From NCBI GenBank assembly GCA_017441825.1, contig JAFRVD010000048.1:1-64000 (forward strand): a stretch of 64,000 nucleotides of DNA, read 5' to 3'. The translations under genes and the position numbers were made by a program. The notes under the pieces were generated by a model that saw nothing but the letters and a program-made list of their open reading frames with translations, made no database searches and had not been told where the DNA came from. This document shows positions 32,267 through 42,289 of this stretch, in pieces (the first letter of the stretch is position 1; each line of letters begins with the position of its first letter). The stretch comes from Lachnospiraceae bacterium. GTDB taxonomy: Bacteria; Bacillota; Clostridia; Lachnospirales; Lachnospiraceae.

Positions 32267-34855
32267 ATGAATATCAATAAATTTACTCAGAAATCACAGG
32301 AAGCGCTGCAGCTTACGGAGCGGATCGCAAGGGAGTACGGCAACCAGGAGATCGATCAGGAGCATTTCCTTTACGCGCTCGTTTCCCAGGATGAATCGCT
32401 GATCGCGCGCCTCATTACAAAGATGGAGATCGACCTGCCGTATTTTACGAATGCGGTGGAGCAGCTTATAGAAAAGAAGACTAAGGTGCAGGGCGGACAG
32501 CCGTATATCAGCCAGGCGCTCAATGACACGCTGAATGCCGGCGAGGATGAAGCGAAGGCCATGGGCGACGAGTACGTCTCCGTGGAGCACTTCTTCATCG
32601 CCATGGTGAGGAAGCCGAACCGTGCGCTCAAGGAGCTCTTCCGGGAGTTCGGGATCACGCTCGACCGGTTCCTTGCGGCCCTTTCCCAGGTCCGCGGAAG
32701 CCAGAGGGTCACTTCTGATTCTCCGGAGGCCACTTATGAAGTGCTTGAGAAGTACGGCCGGGATCTCGTGGAAGTCGCGAGAGAGCAGAAGCTGGACCCG
32801 GTCATCGGCCGTGACGAAGAGATCCGGAACGTGATCCGGATCCTCTCGAGAAAGACCAAGAACAACCCTGTGCTCATCGGTGAGCCGGGTGTGGGCAAGA
32901 CCGCCGTTGTGGAAGGCCTCGCGCAGAGGATCGTCCGCGGCGACGTCCCGGAAGCCCTGAAAGACAAGAAGCTGTTCTCTTTGGACATGGGCGCACTGGT
33001 CGCCGGCGCGAAATACCGCGGTGAATTCGAGGAGCGTTTGAAAGCGGTCCTTGAGGAAGTGCGGAAGTCCGAAGGCAGGATCATCATGTTCGTGGATGAG
33101 CTGCATCTTATTGTAGGCGCCGGGAAGACGGAAGGCGCGATGGACGCCGGCAACATGCTGAAGCCCATGCTGGCACGAGGCGAGCTTCACTGCATCGGTG
33201 CGACCACGCTTGACGAATACAGAAAATATATTGAAAAGGACGCGGCGCTCGAGCGCAGGTTCCAGCCGGTCATGGTGGACGAGCCGTCCGTAGAGGATAC
33301 CATTTCGATCCTCCGCGGCATCCAGGAGCGGTACGAGAACTTCCATCACGTGGCGATCTCCGACAGCGCGCTAGTTGCGGCGGCAGTCCTTTCGAACCGT
33401 TATATTTCCGACAGGTTCCTGCCGGATAAGGCCATCGACCTCGTAGATGAAGCCTGCGCGCTCATCAAGACGGAGCTGGATTCCATGCCGTCCGAGCTCG
33501 ACGATGAAAACCGCCGGATCCTGCAGCTGCAGATCGAAGAGGCGGCCCTCAAGAAAGAGACGGACCACCTGTCCCAGGAGCGTCTTGCGGCCATTCAGAA
33601 GGAGCTGGCGGACCGCCAGGAGTCCTTCATGACGAAGAAGGCGCAGTGGGATAATGAAAAAGCGCGGATCTCCGCACTTTCGGAGCTCCGTGAAAAGATC
33701 ACCGAGGTGAACAACGAGATCGAGATCGCGAAGCAGAAGAGCGATTACCTCCGTGCGGGCGAGCTGCAGTACGGCGAGCTTCCGAAGCTTAAGGCACAGC
33801 TCGAAACCGAAGAGCAGGCGATGAAGGACGCGGACGTCCATTTCGTGCACGAATCCGTGACTGAGGAGGAGATCGCGAGGATCATCAGCCGTTGGACGGG
33901 CATCCCGGTCGCGAAGCTCAATGAATCCGAAAGGACGCGGACGCTCCATCTGTCCGAAGAGCTCCATAAACGTGTGGTCGGACAGGACGAAGCCGTAGAC
34001 AAGGTCGCGGAAGCGATCCTTCGTTCGAAGGCGGGCATCAAGGACCCGAAGCGGCCCATCGGTTCGTTCCTGTTCTTAGGCCCCACCGGCGTCGGCAAGA
34101 CGGAGCTTGCGAAAGCACTGTCCGAAGCGCTGTTCGACGATGAATCGAACATGGTCCGTATCGATATGAGCGAATACATGGAGAAGCACAGTGTGGCGAG
34201 GCTCATCGGCGCGCCTCCGGGCTACGTCGGGTACGACGAAGGCGGCCAGCTGACTGAGGCGGTCCGCAGGAAGCCCTACAGCGTGGTGCTGTTCGATGAA
34301 GTCGAGAAGGCCCATCCGGACGTATGGAACGTCCTGCTCCAGGTGCTGGACGACGGGCGGATCACGGATTCGCAGGGGCGGACCGTGGACTTCAAGAACA
34401 CGATCCTGATCATGACCAGCAACATCGGCTCCGAATTCCTTCTGGAAGGGATCAATGAGGACGGGAACATTCTCCCGGCCACGGAATCCATGGTCATGAA
34501 CGAACTGCACGCGCACTTCCGTCCGGAGTTTTTAAACCGTCTGGATGAGATCGTGCTGTTCAAGCCGCTCACGAGAGCGGATATCGGAGAGATCGTGAAG
34601 CTCATGGTCGCGGACGTCAATAAGAGACTTTCAGACCGCGAGCTGACCATAAGGCTTACGGACGCAGCGCTTTCAACGGTCATCGAAAACGGCTACGAGC
34701 CCATGTACGGCGCGCGGCCTCTGAAACGGTACCTCCAGAAGCATGTGGAGACGCTTGCCGCGAGGATCATCCTTGAGGGCAGCGTGAGCGAGGGCGATAT
34801 TATCGAGATCGACTCGGAAGACGGGGTCCTTACGGCACATGTCGTTCATGCGTAA
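32267..34855 (+). CDS. clpB: ATP-dependent disaggregase ClpB
   Basis: 862 residues, GGAGGT before the start. Order: N-terminal double Clp-N repeat (1-145), AAA1 with Walker [14 protein letters not shown], the long coiled-coil middle domain (about 400-520, [17 protein letters not shown]), AAA2 with [16 protein letters not shown] and [16 protein letters not shown], and the C-terminal small domain with the sensor-2 GARPLKR. The middle domain marks it as ClpB rather than ClpC or ClpA; no ClpP-binding loop is seen. It extracts proteins from aggregates with DnaK. The CIRCE element places it in the HrcA regulon. Confidence 0.97.
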   Translation: MNINKFTQKSQEALQLTERIAREYGNQEIDQEHFLYALVSQDESLIARLITKMEIDLPYFTNAVEQLIEKKTKVQGGQPYISQALNDTLNAGEDEAKAMGDEYVSVEHFFIAMVRKPNRALKELFREFGITLDRFLAALSQVRGSQRVTSDSPEATYEVLEKYGRDLVEVAREQKLDPVIGRDEEIRNVIRILSRKTKNNPVLIGEPGVGKTAVVEGLAQRIVRGDVPEALKDKKLFSLDMGALVAGAKYRGEFEERLKAVLEEVRKSEGRIIMFVDELHLIVGAGKTEGAMDAGNMLKPMLARGELHCIGATTLDEYRKYIEKDAALERRFQPVMVDEPSVEDTISILRGIQERYENFHHVAISDSALVAAAVLSNRYISDRFLPDKAIDLVDEACALIKTELDSMPSELDDENRRILQLQIEEAALKKETDHLSQERLAAIQKELADRQESFMTKKAQWDNEKARISALSELREKITEVNNEIEIAKQKSDYLRAGELQYGELPKLKAQLETEEQAMKDADVHFVHESVTEEEIARIISRWTGIPVAKLNESERTRTLHLSEELHKRVVGQDEAVDKVAEAILRSKAGIKDPKRPIGSFLFLGPTGVGKTELAKALSEALFDDESNMVRIDMSEYMEKHSVARLIGAPPGYVGYDEGGQLTEAVRRKPYSVVLFDEVEKAHPDVWNVLLQVLDDGRITDSQGRTVDFKNTILIMTSNIGSEFLLEGINEDGNILPATESMVMNELHAHFRPEFLNRLDEIVLFKPLTRADIGEIVKLMVADVNKRLSDRELTIRLTDAALSTVIENGYEPMYGARPLKRYLQKHVETLAARIILEGSVSEGDIIEIDSEDGVLTAHVVHA

Positions 34856-34858
34856 GGC

Positions 34859-34887
34859 TTGCATAATTTAACAATTTGCGATACAAT
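34859..34887 (+). promoter_or_regulatory. Putative promoter in the clpB 3' region
   Basis: TTGCAT (34859-34864) and TACAAT (34882-34887) are 17 bases apart. Transcription would start at about 34894, the first base of the hairpin that follows. Confidence 0.5.
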
Positions 34888-34893
34888 AAATTA

Positions 34894-34928
34894 CCGGACG
34901 TCAGGGGTCATACCTGCCGTCCGGTTTT
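34894..34928 (+). terminator. Terminator hairpin after clpB, possible leader hairpin of the next gene
   Basis: CCGGACG (34894-34900) pairs with CGTCCGG (34918-34924), and CAGG with CCTG inside, over the loop GGTCATA; TTTT follows. It can end clpB transcripts, and also forms the first bases of a transcript from the promoter just upstream. Confidence 0.65.
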
Positions 34929-34954
34929 CATGTCAAACAACGTTAGGAGAGCTT

Positions 34955-36325
34955 ATGAAATACGACGTCATCATCATCGGTGCGGGGCCGGGCGGCATCT
35001 TCGCGGCGTACGAGTTTGCGGCAAAGTCGGACCTAAAGGTCGCGGTGTTTGAAGCGGGGCATCCGCTTGAAAAGAGAAAATGTCCCATCGACGGGAAAAA
35101 GGTCAAAACGTGCATCAAGTGCCCCACTTGCTCCATTATGAGCGGCTTCGGCGGCGCCGGCGCGTTCTCTGACGGAAAATACAACATCACGAACGACTTC
35201 GGAGGCACGCTGTTCGAGCATATCGGCAAGGAGGAGGCGCTCCGCCTCATGTACTACGTGGACGAGATCAACGTGGCGCACGGCGGAAGCGGGACGACGA
35301 TGTATTCGACGGCCGGGACGCCCTTAAAGAAGCTCTGCATGCAGAATAAGCTGACGCTCCTGTCCGCGTCGGTCCGGCATCTTGGCACCGATATCAACTA
35401 CACGGTTCTCGGAAATCTCTACAAGGAGCTCTCCGGGAAGATCGACTTTTTCTTTGACAAGCCCGTGACGAAGCTCGAGCCGCTTGACGAAGGCTTCCGT
35501 GTGTACTGCGGCGAAGAGGTTTATGAAGCGGACCAGTGTATCGTTTCCGTGGGCCGGAGCGGGTCCAACTGGATGTCTTCGGTCTGCGAGGAGCTCAATA
35601 TTCCGACCAAGTCGAACCGTGTGGACATCGGCGTCCGCGTGGAGCTTCCCGCAGAGATCTTCGAGCACATCACGGACGAGCTTTATGAAAGCAAGATCGT
35701 GTACCGCACGGAGAAGTTCGAGGACAACGTCCGGACGTTCTGCATGAACCCGCACGGTGTGGTCGTCAATGAGAACACCAACGGCATCATCACCGTGAAC
35801 GGGCATTCGTTCGAGGCGAAGGACAAGAAGACGCAGAATACGAACTTCGCGCTTTTAGTCGCGAAGCATTTTTCGGTTCCCTTCAAGGAGAGCAACAATT
35901 ACGGCGAGTCCATTGCGCGGCTCAGCAACATGCTGGGCGGCGGCGTGATCGTGCAGCGCTTCGGCGACCTCGAGCGGGGGCGCCGGAGTACGGAGAAGCG
36001 CATTGAGGAGGGCAGCGTCCGGCCGACGCTCATGGCGACTCCCGGCGACCTGTCCCTGGTACTGCCGAAGCGGATCCTGGACGGCATCATTGAGATGATC
36101 TACGCGCTCGACAAGATCGCCCCCGGTACCGCGAACGACGACACGCTGCTCTACGGCGTGGAGGTCAAGTTCTATAACATGGAGGTCGAGGTGGACGACC
36201 ACCTGGAGACCTGCTATCCCGGGCTCTATGTGATCGGCGACGGCTCCGGCGTGACTCATTCGCTTTCGCACGCGTCCGCGAGCGGGGTGTTTGTGGCGGA
36301 CCGGATCCTTTCGGCCCGCGAATAA
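34955..36325 (+). CDS. FAD-dependent oxidoreductase of the HI0933/FAD-utilising type
   Basis: 456 residues from the ATG at 34955 (TAGGAGA upstream). The N-terminal FAD loop YDVIIIGAGPGGIFAAYEFA is followed by KRKCPIDGKKVKTCIKCPTCSIMSGFGGAGAFSDGKY (read in parts), with several cysteines, as in the 'NAD(P)/FAD-dependent oxidoreductase' group common in anaerobes. The C-terminal GLYVIGDGSGVTHSLSHASASGVFVAD closes the FAD site. Proteins of this group were annotated as dehydrogenases but the substrate is unknown. It stands alone between terminators. Confidence 0.8.
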   Translation: MKYDVIIIGAGPGGIFAAYEFAAKSDLKVAVFEAGHPLEKRKCPIDGKKVKTCIKCPTCSIMSGFGGAGAFSDGKYNITNDFGGTLFEHIGKEEALRLMYYVDEINVAHGGSGTTMYSTAGTPLKKLCMQNKLTLLSASVRHLGTDINYTVLGNLYKELSGKIDFFFDKPVTKLEPLDEGFRVYCGEEVYEADQCIVSVGRSGSNWMSSVCEELNIPTKSNRVDIGVRVELPAEIFEHITDELYESKIVYRTEKFEDNVRTFCMNPHGVVVNENTNGIITVNGHSFEAKDKKTQNTNFALLVAKHFSVPFKESNNYGESIARLSNMLGGGVIVQRFGDLERGRRSTEKRIEEGSVRPTLMATPGDLSLVLPKRILDGIIEMIYALDKIAPGTANDDTLLYGVEVKFYNMEVEVDDHLETCYPGLYVIGDGSGVTHSLSHASASGVFVADRILSARE

Positions 36326-36335
36326 GTCTTTTACC

Positions 36336-36369
36336 GAAACACCGTCGCTGTCGCGGCGGTGTTTCTTTA
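36336..36369 (+). terminator. Intrinsic terminator after the FAD-dependent oxidoreductase
   Basis: GAAACACCGTCGC (36336-36348) pairs with GCGGCGGTGTTTC (36353-36365) with one T-G pair and the loop TGTC; TTTAC follows. The T run is short. The rest of 36370-36468 shows nothing recognisable. Confidence 0.75.
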
Positions 36370-36468
36370 CGAACGGATGCTTCGTCGCACCGGTTGCTCC
36401 GTGAGCAGAAAATCCTCACTGTGCAATCCGGTGCCTCCTTGCATCCTGTGACGCAGGCTATTCAAATG

Positions 36469-36497
36469 TTGACAGTATACACAAAAATTGATAAAAT
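36469..36497 (+). promoter_or_regulatory. Strong promoter of the Mur ligase gene
   Basis: TTGACA (36469-36474) and TAAAAT (36492-36497), 17 bases apart, 22 bases before the start and with GGAGG in between. The leader is too short for a T-box. Confidence 0.8.
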
Positions 36498-36519
36498 CGA
36501 CTCTGTATGCGGAGGTTTT

Positions 36520-38007
36520 ATGAAAGCACGGGATTTGCTTACGGGAATCGAATACCGGGTCCTTTCGGGGACCGAAAATGCTGAGGTCACGGGCGTTTCA
36601 CGGGACAACCGGAAGGCGCAGGCGGGGGACCTCTTTATCTGCACGAAAGGCTCACGGTTCGACACGCATGACGATGCCGTGATCGCGGAGCTCTTTGAAA
36701 AAGGAGTGCGTGTTTTTGTAGCGGAGCGGGAGATCCTGTGCCCCGAAGGCGCGTCCGTTTTCCTCGTGGAGAACACGCGGGCGGCAGGCGCGTATATTTA
36801 CGCGGCGCTTAACGGACACCCTGCGGATGAGATGACGGTCATCGGCGTCACGGGGAGCAAGGGGAAGACTACCACCACGCACATGCTGGCGGAGATCCTC
36901 CGGGCAGCCGGGCATACGGTCGGGACCATCGGCACGAACGGCGCGATGTACGGGACGGAAATGCACGAGCTTTCGAACACCACGCCGGAGTCTGAGGAGA
37001 TCCAGGCGTACCTCCGGAAGATGCGGGACGCAGGGTGTGACACGGCGGTCATCGAGGTGTCCTCCCAGGGGATGAAGCAGCACCGCGCGGACGGCTTCAC
37101 GTTCGACTACGCGATCTGGCTCAACATCCAGGAAGGCGACCACATCGGCCCGAACGAGCACGAGACCTTTGAGGACTATCTGTTCTGCAAGGCAGAGCTC
37201 TTAAATCACGCGAAGGTCCGGTTCGCCTACAGGGACGACCCGTTCCGGGATGCGTTCATGAAGTACGTGAAGGGACCGGTGGAATGGTTCGGCGCTGGCC
37301 CCGAATGCGACTACAGGGCGACGGAGATCGAAAAGACCTTCGATGAAGAAAAAAGGGAGCCCGGCATCCGCTTCATGGCGGGCGGAAAGCTCGACGCGGA
37401 GATCCGGAGCAACTTCCCCGGGACCTTCAACACCTGGAACGCGCTTTCCGCATGTGCGGTTGCGGATCACATGGGCGTCACGCCGGAAGAGATGAACGAG
37501 GGCCTTTCCCGCGTCCATATCAAGGGCAGGGACGACATGGTCTACCGCGGCCCGGAGTTTTCGGTCTGCGTGGACTTCGCCCACAACGGCGCCAGCACCT
37601 GGAGCCACCTTAAGGCCCTTCGGGAATTCCGGCCGAAGCGGATCGTGTGCGTGTTCGGCGCGGACGGAAACCGCAGCAAGGGCAGACGGTACGGCATGGG
37701 AGAAGCCGCGGGAACGCTTGCGGATTTCTCGATCGTAACCTCCGGCCACAACCGCTGGGAGACGTTCGAGCAGATCCTCGCGGATACGGAAGTGGGTCTT
37801 CATAAGGCCCCGCATCCGAACTACATCGCCATCAAGGACAGGAGAGAGGCCATCCGCTACGCCATCGAAAATCACGAGCCGGGCGACCTCATCACCATCA
37901 TCGGGCTCGGACATGAGACCTGGCAGGAAGAAATGGGCGTAAAGCGCCATCACTCCGATACGGAATACGTCCTGGAGGTGCTCCGGGACCTCGGCATCAC
38001 GGAATAA
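36520..38007 (+). CDS. MurE-type Mur ligase with altered amino-acid specificity motif
   Basis: 495 residues. It has all three Mur ligase domains: N-terminal UDP-binding (GVSRDNRKAQAGDLFIC), the ATPase centre with GSKGKTTT (112-119) and FCKAELL carrying the carbamylated lysine, and a C-terminal Rossmann-like domain (FGADGNRSKGRR). MurE adds the third amino acid to the peptidoglycan stem. In DAP-specific enzymes the C-domain carries DNPR, in lysine-specific ones DNPA; here the place reads SGHNRWE (408-414). The usual DHLDxHG is also replaced by GDHIGPNEHE. The gene stands away from other mur genes. It may use another amino acid or be a second, specialised ligase. Confidence 0.8.
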   Translation: MKARDLLTGIEYRVLSGTENAEVTGVSRDNRKAQAGDLFICTKGSRFDTHDDAVIAELFEKGVRVFVAEREILCPEGASVFLVENTRAAGAYIYAALNGHPADEMTVIGVTGSKGKTTTTHMLAEILRAAGHTVGTIGTNGAMYGTEMHELSNTTPESEEIQAYLRKMRDAGCDTAVIEVSSQGMKQHRADGFTFDYAIWLNIQEGDHIGPNEHETFEDYLFCKAELLNHAKVRFAYRDDPFRDAFMKYVKGPVEWFGAGPECDYRATEIEKTFDEEKREPGIRFMAGGKLDAEIRSNFPGTFNTWNALSACAVADHMGVTPEEMNEGLSRVHIKGRDDMVYRGPEFSVCVDFAHNGASTWSHLKALREFRPKRIVCVFGADGNRSKGRRYGMGEAAGTLADFSIVTSGHNRWETFEQILADTEVGLHKAPHPNYIAIKDRREAIRYAIENHEPGDLITIIGLGHETWQEEMGVKRHHSDTEYVLEVLRDLGITE

Positions 38008-38025
38008 GGGAGAAACGGACAGAAC

Positions 38026-39288
38026 ATGAACAAGAAACCGGTAAACGGCATGCGCGACATCATGCCGGACGAGATGCGGCTCCGCGCCTATGTGCTTGGC
38101 GTGATCCGCGAGACCTACAGAGATTTCGGCTTTACCGAGATCGAGACCCCCTGCGTGGAAAGCATTGAAAACCTATCCGGGAAGCAGGGCGGGGAAAACG
38201 AAAAGCTGACCTTCAAGATCATGAAGCGCGGAGAGAAGCTCGACATTGAGCACGCGGAAAAGGAAATGGATCTTGTGGACAGCGGCCTCCGGTATGATCT
38301 GACGGTGCCCCTTTCCAGGTTCTACGCAAACCACCAGGCAGACCTTCCGAAGCCCTTCAAGGCGCTTCAGATCGGCCCCGTGTGGCGCGCGGAACGTCCG
38401 CAGAAGGGCCGTTTCCGCCAGTTCTACCAGTGCGACATCGACATCTTCGGCGACCCCTCGAACCTTGCGGAGACCGAGCTCATCCTGGCGATGTGCACCG
38501 TCCTCACGAAGATCGGTTTTAAGGACCTGGTGATCCGCATCAACGACCGCCGGATCCTGAAGGCCATGGCGGTTTATTCCGGGCTTCCCGAGGAGAGCTG
38601 GGAGGAAGTCTTCATTGCACTCGATAAGCTCGACAAGATCGGCGAAGACGGCGTTTCCGCGGAGCTCCTTTCACTTGGCATGACGGAGGACGCGGTCGCT
38701 AAATACATGGCGATGTTCCGTACTGCAGAAGGTGAACACGGCGCCGATGCCGTCTCCCGGATCGCAGACACCTTAGGAGACGCGCTGGATCCTAAGGTCA
38801 CGGAAAACATGCGGCAGATCTTCACCCTTGTGGAATCCGCGAAGGACGTCCCGTTCGAGCTTGCTTTCGACCCGACCCTGGTCCGCGGCATGGGCTACTA
38901 CACCGGCCCGATCTTCGAGATCGCCGTGCCGGAGTTCGGCTCCTCCGTGGGCGGCGGCGGACGCTATGACGAGATGGTCGGCCGGTTCGCGGGCCAGCCC
39001 ACGCCGGCGTGCGGCTTCTCAATAGGCTTTGAAAGGATCATCACGATCCTTCTGGAGCACGGCTTCATGATCCCCGGCACCAAGGAAAAGACCGCACTCC
39101 TCATGGAAAAAGGCCTTTCCCTTGAAAAGACGGCGGACGTCCTGAAGCTTGCCGCTAAGCTCCGCGCGGAAGGGAAGCAGGTCCTCACGGCGTCCATGAT
39201 CAAGAACCGGAAGTTCCAGAAGGAACAGCTCCAGGCGGAAGGCTACACGGACATCCGCGACTTTTATGAAAATCCGATAGAACGGTAA
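38026..39288 (+). CDS. hisS: Histidine--tRNA ligase
   Basis: 420 residues, AGGGAGAAACGG before the start. Class II motif 1 lies near 20-45 (NGMRDIMPDEMRLRAYVLG), motif 2 is VWRAERPQKGRFRQFYQCDIDIFG (read in parts), motif 3 is CGFSIGFERI. The two histidine-binding segments LVRGMGYYTGPIFEI and GGGGRYDEMV are intact, so it is a charging enzyme and not the HisZ paralogue. It lies between the Mur ligase and the AspRS gene, 10 bases from the latter; hisS-aspS pairs are common in Firmicutes, usually with a bacterial-type AspRS. Confidence 0.93.
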   Translation: MNKKPVNGMRDIMPDEMRLRAYVLGVIRETYRDFGFTEIETPCVESIENLSGKQGGENEKLTFKIMKRGEKLDIEHAEKEMDLVDSGLRYDLTVPLSRFYANHQADLPKPFKALQIGPVWRAERPQKGRFRQFYQCDIDIFGDPSNLAETELILAMCTVLTKIGFKDLVIRINDRRILKAMAVYSGLPEESWEEVFIALDKLDKIGEDGVSAELLSLGMTEDAVAKYMAMFRTAEGEHGADAVSRIADTLGDALDPKVTENMRQIFTLVESAKDVPFELAFDPTLVRGMGYYTGPIFEIAVPEFGSSVGGGGRYDEMVGRFAGQPTPACGFSIGFERIITILLEHGFMIPGTKEKTALLMEKGLSLEKTADVLKLAAKLRAEGKQVLTASMIKNRKFQKEQLQAEGYTDIRDFYENPIER

Positions 39289-39298
39289 GGCAGGAAAT

Positions 39299-40633
39299 AT
39301 GGAAAGAGTATATTTAAAAGACGTTAGAGAACATCTGAACGAGGAGATCCTCGTCCAGGGCTTTGTCGAAAATTTCAGGAACGCGAGCTCCATGGCGTTC
39401 ATTGTGCTGAAGGACATCACCGGAAAGCTCCAGATCACCATCGAAAAGGCGGTGCTGCCGGAGATCGCGGAGACCATCGCGCCTCTTACCGGCGACTCGG
39501 TCATCTCCGTTGTGGGTACGGTATATGAAAGCGAATACGTGAAGCTGAACGGCCTCGAGATGATCCCGAAGGAGATTAGGATCGAGTCCATTGCCGCGGC
39601 GCTCCCCATCCAGAGGGAAGAGATCCCGGCCACCAAGAAGAAGGCCGCGGTGCCCAAGTCCGCCATTGATGAGCGCCTGGATTACCGCTGGATCGACCTT
39701 CGGACGGACAAAAACCAGCTCCTGTTCCGCGTACAGACCGAAATGACGGCTGCGCTCAGGACCTGGTGCCTGGATCACGGCTTCATGGAGATCCACACCC
39801 CGAAGCTCATTGGCGCTGCGTCAGAGTCCGGCTCCGAAGTGTTCGAGGTGAAATACTTCGACCGCAAGGCTTACCTTGCCCAGAGCCCGCAGTTCTACAA
39901 GCAGATGGCCATGGCCGCCGGCTTTGACCGGATCTTCGAAGTGGGCCCCGTATTCCGCGCGGAAAAGTCCTACACCAGCAAGCACACCACGGAATTCACC
40001 GGCTTCGATATCGAATTCAGCTACGTCACGTCTTTCCGCGACGTCATGAAGCTTGAAGAAGAGCTCCTGACCTTCATGCTGACCCGTGTCTATGAAAAGT
40101 ACGGCGAAAAGATCCGTGAGATCTTCGGCGTCGAGCCCATCGTCCCGAAGACCCCGTTCCCGGTGGTCACCCTGGAGGAGCTTTACAAGGGCCTCGAGGA
40201 AGATTTCGGCTACACGGTCCCGGAAAGCGAAAAAGGCGATCTGACGACCGATGCGGAACGCCTGTCCTTCGACTGGGTGAAGAAGCATTACGACCATGAA
40301 TTCCTGTTTGTGACCGACTACAGCGCGGAAAAGCGTGCGTTCTACCACATGCGGGACGAAAAGGGCGTGCCCCAGGGCTACGACCTCATCTGGCGCGGCA
40401 CGGAGATCACTACCGGCGCGCAGCGTGAGCACCGCTATGAAGTGCTCAAAGCCCAGGCGGAAGAGAAGGGCTTAAAGGACGACGTCGCCTTCTACCTGGA
40501 GTTCTTTAAATACGGCTGTCCTCCGCACGGCGGCTTCGGCCTCGGCCTGGACAGGCTGACGATGCTTCTTGCGGGCCTCCACATCAACGAGGCCATGTTC
40601 CTCTTCAGGAGCCCGAAGCGTCTTACCCCGTAA
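39299..40633 (+). CDS. aspS: Archaeal-type aspartate--tRNA(Asp/Asn) ligase
   Basis: 444 residues. An N-terminal OB fold for the anticodon ([12 protein letters not shown]) is followed by a class II core: FMEIHTPKL (motif 1), [22 protein letters not shown] (motif 2, read in parts) and GLGLDRLTM (motif 3). It lacks the roughly 100-residue GAD insertion of bacterial AspRS (about 590 residues), so it belongs to the archaeal/eukaryal branch. Such enzymes are often non-discriminating and also charge tRNA-Asn, which then needs GatCAB to form Asn-tRNA. Found in a subset of Clostridia. No asnS or gat genes are in the window to test this. Confidence 0.9.
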   Translation: MERVYLKDVREHLNEEILVQGFVENFRNASSMAFIVLKDITGKLQITIEKAVLPEIAETIAPLTGDSVISVVGTVYESEYVKLNGLEMIPKEIRIESIAAALPIQREEIPATKKKAAVPKSAIDERLDYRWIDLRTDKNQLLFRVQTEMTAALRTWCLDHGFMEIHTPKLIGAASESGSEVFEVKYFDRKAYLAQSPQFYKQMAMAAGFDRIFEVGPVFRAEKSYTSKHTTEFTGFDIEFSYVTSFRDVMKLEEELLTFMLTRVYEKYGEKIREIFGVEPIVPKTPFPVVTLEELYKGLEEDFGYTVPESEKGDLTTDAERLSFDWVKKHYDHEFLFVTDYSAEKRAFYHMRDEKGVPQGYDLIWRGTEITTGAQREHRYEVLKAQAEEKGLKDDVAFYLEFFKYGCPPHGGFGLGLDRLTMLLAGLHINEAMFLFRSPKRLTP

Positions 40634-40644
40634 AGGAAAGGAAA

Positions 40645-42243
40645 ATGACCATGGAAAATACAAGAGAGCTGATCGAAAGCGGTAAAGCGGTCCTCGGGAT
40701 CGAGTTCGGTTCCACCAGGATCAAGGCGGTCCTCATCGACCGTGAGTTCAAGCCGGTTGCATCCGGGGATTTCACCTGGGAAAACTCGCTGGACAACGGG
40801 ATCTGGACCTATCCGATGGACGAGGTCCTCACTGGCCTTCGGGAGTGCTACGCGGCGCTTAAAAAGGACGTCCTCACGCAGTACGGCGTGACGCTTAAAA
40901 ACCTGGCCGCCATCGGGATCTCCGGCATGATGCACGGATATCTCGCGTTTGACAAGGAAGGGAAGCTTCTCGTGCCGTTCCGCACCTGGCGGAACACCAT
41001 CACCGGAGAAGCCTGCGCAAAGCTTTCGGAAGCGTTCCGCTTCAACGTCCCGCAGCGCTGGACCGTCGCGCACGTTTACCAGGCGATGCTTTCGAAGGAG
41101 CCGCACGTTAAAGACGTGGACCGCGTCTATACGCTTGCAGGCTACGTCCATTACCTTCTTACTGGCGAGCGCGTGGCCGGTGTGGGCGAAGCATCCGGCA
41201 TGTTCCCGATCGACCCCGCAACGAATGATTATGATGCGGCGATGGCTGACAAATTCCTTGAGCTTGCGAAGGAAGCGGGCTATCCGTACGATATCCGCGA
41301 CCTCTTCCCGAAGGTGCTTTCCGCGGGCGACCCCGCAGGCGTCCTCACGGAAGAAGGCGCGCGTCTCCTGGATCCCTCGGGCGACCTTGAAGCCGGCATT
41401 CCGCTCTGCCCGCCGGAAGGCGACGCAGGGACCGGCATGGCCGCAACGAACAGCGTGAGGATCCGCACCGGTAACGTTTCCGCCGGCACCTCGGTCTTCT
41501 CCATGGTCGTCCTCGAAAAGCCCCTGAAGAGCTATTACGAGGAGATCGACATCGTGACGACGCCCGTGGGCGCCCCCGTCGCGATGGTCCACTGCAACAA
41601 CTGCACGTCCGACCTGAACGCATGGGTACAGCTCTTTAAAGAGAGCCTGGACCTCTTAGGCGTACCGGTCCGGATGGATACGCTTTACGAAACGCTTTAC
41701 ACGAACGCTCTTCATGGCGCGCCGGACTGCGGCGGCGTCATGGCGTATAACTATGTGTCGGGCGAAGCCATCACCGGGATTCCGGAAGGCCGGCCGATGT
41801 TAGTCAGGACCCAGGAGGCGGACTTCTCGCTTGCGAACTTCATGCGCGCGCACCTCTACAGTGCCTTCGCAACGCTGAAGCTCGGTAACGACATCCTGTC
41901 CCGGGAGGAACAGGTCACAGTGGATACGCTTTACGGCCACGGCGGCATCTTCCGGACGAAGGGCGTCGCGCAGCAGTTCCTTGCGGATGCGCTGCACGCA
42001 CCGGTTTCCGTGATGGAGACTGCAGGAGAGGGCGGCCCGTGGGGCATGGCGCTCCTTGCATCCTACATGGTTAATAAAGAGGATAACGAAAGCCTGCCTG
42101 ATTTCCTGTCGGACAAGGTGTTCAGGGACAGCGTCGGCTCGACGCTTGCGCCCACAGAGGAAGGCATGCGGGGATTCGATGAATTTGCCGCGAAATACAA
42201 GGCAGGGCTTAAGGCTGAACGTGCAGCCGTTGAAACACTTTAA
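40645..42243 (+). CDS. FGGY-family carbohydrate kinase, probable ribulokinase or xylulokinase
   Basis: 532 residues; AAGGAAAGG lies before the ATG at 40645 (a second ATG at 40651 is possible). The N-terminal ATPase half starts [21 protein letters not shown], and [15 protein letters not shown] with RTWRN forms the sugar-binding site; the C-terminal half has [16 protein letters not shown]. It phosphorylates a keto-pentose with ATP in the cytoplasm. The araD-type gene 46 bases downstream suggests L-ribulose as substrate (AraB role), but no isomerase is present in the window. The subfamily differs from classical AraB. Confidence 0.8.
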   Translation: MTMENTRELIESGKAVLGIEFGSTRIKAVLIDREFKPVASGDFTWENSLDNGIWTYPMDEVLTGLRECYAALKKDVLTQYGVTLKNLAAIGISGMMHGYLAFDKEGKLLVPFRTWRNTITGEACAKLSEAFRFNVPQRWTVAHVYQAMLSKEPHVKDVDRVYTLAGYVHYLLTGERVAGVGEASGMFPIDPATNDYDAAMADKFLELAKEAGYPYDIRDLFPKVLSAGDPAGVLTEEGARLLDPSGDLEAGIPLCPPEGDAGTGMAATNSVRIRTGNVSAGTSVFSMVVLEKPLKSYYEEIDIVTTPVGAPVAMVHCNNCTSDLNAWVQLFKESLDLLGVPVRMDTLYETLYTNALHGAPDCGGVMAYNYVSGEAITGIPEGRPMLVRTQEADFSLANFMRAHLYSAFATLKLGNDILSREEQVTVDTLYGHGGIFRTKGVAQQFLADALHAPVSVMETAGEGGPWGMALLASYMVNKEDNESLPDFLSDKVFRDSVGSTLAPTEEGMRGFDEFAAKYKAGLKAERAAVETL

Positions 42244-42261
42244 AAGGCGGAAAAAGGTATT

Positions 42262-42273
42262 TTAAGCGCTTAC
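42262..42273. promoter_or_regulatory. AAGCGCTT palindrome, possible CcpA (cre) site
   Basis: TAAGCGCTTA at 42263-42272 is a perfect palindrome with the AAGCGCTT core of many catabolite-responsive elements, lying between the kinase and AraD-like genes. The outer bases do not match the full consensus. Confidence 0.3.
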
Positions 42274-42289
42274 CGGGAGGTATTGTCCG

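Noticed and set aside
38026..39288. HisZ (regulatory HisRS paralogue) rather than HisRS
   Set aside because: Both histidine-binding segments and motif 2 arginines are present and no his biosynthesis genes adjoin.
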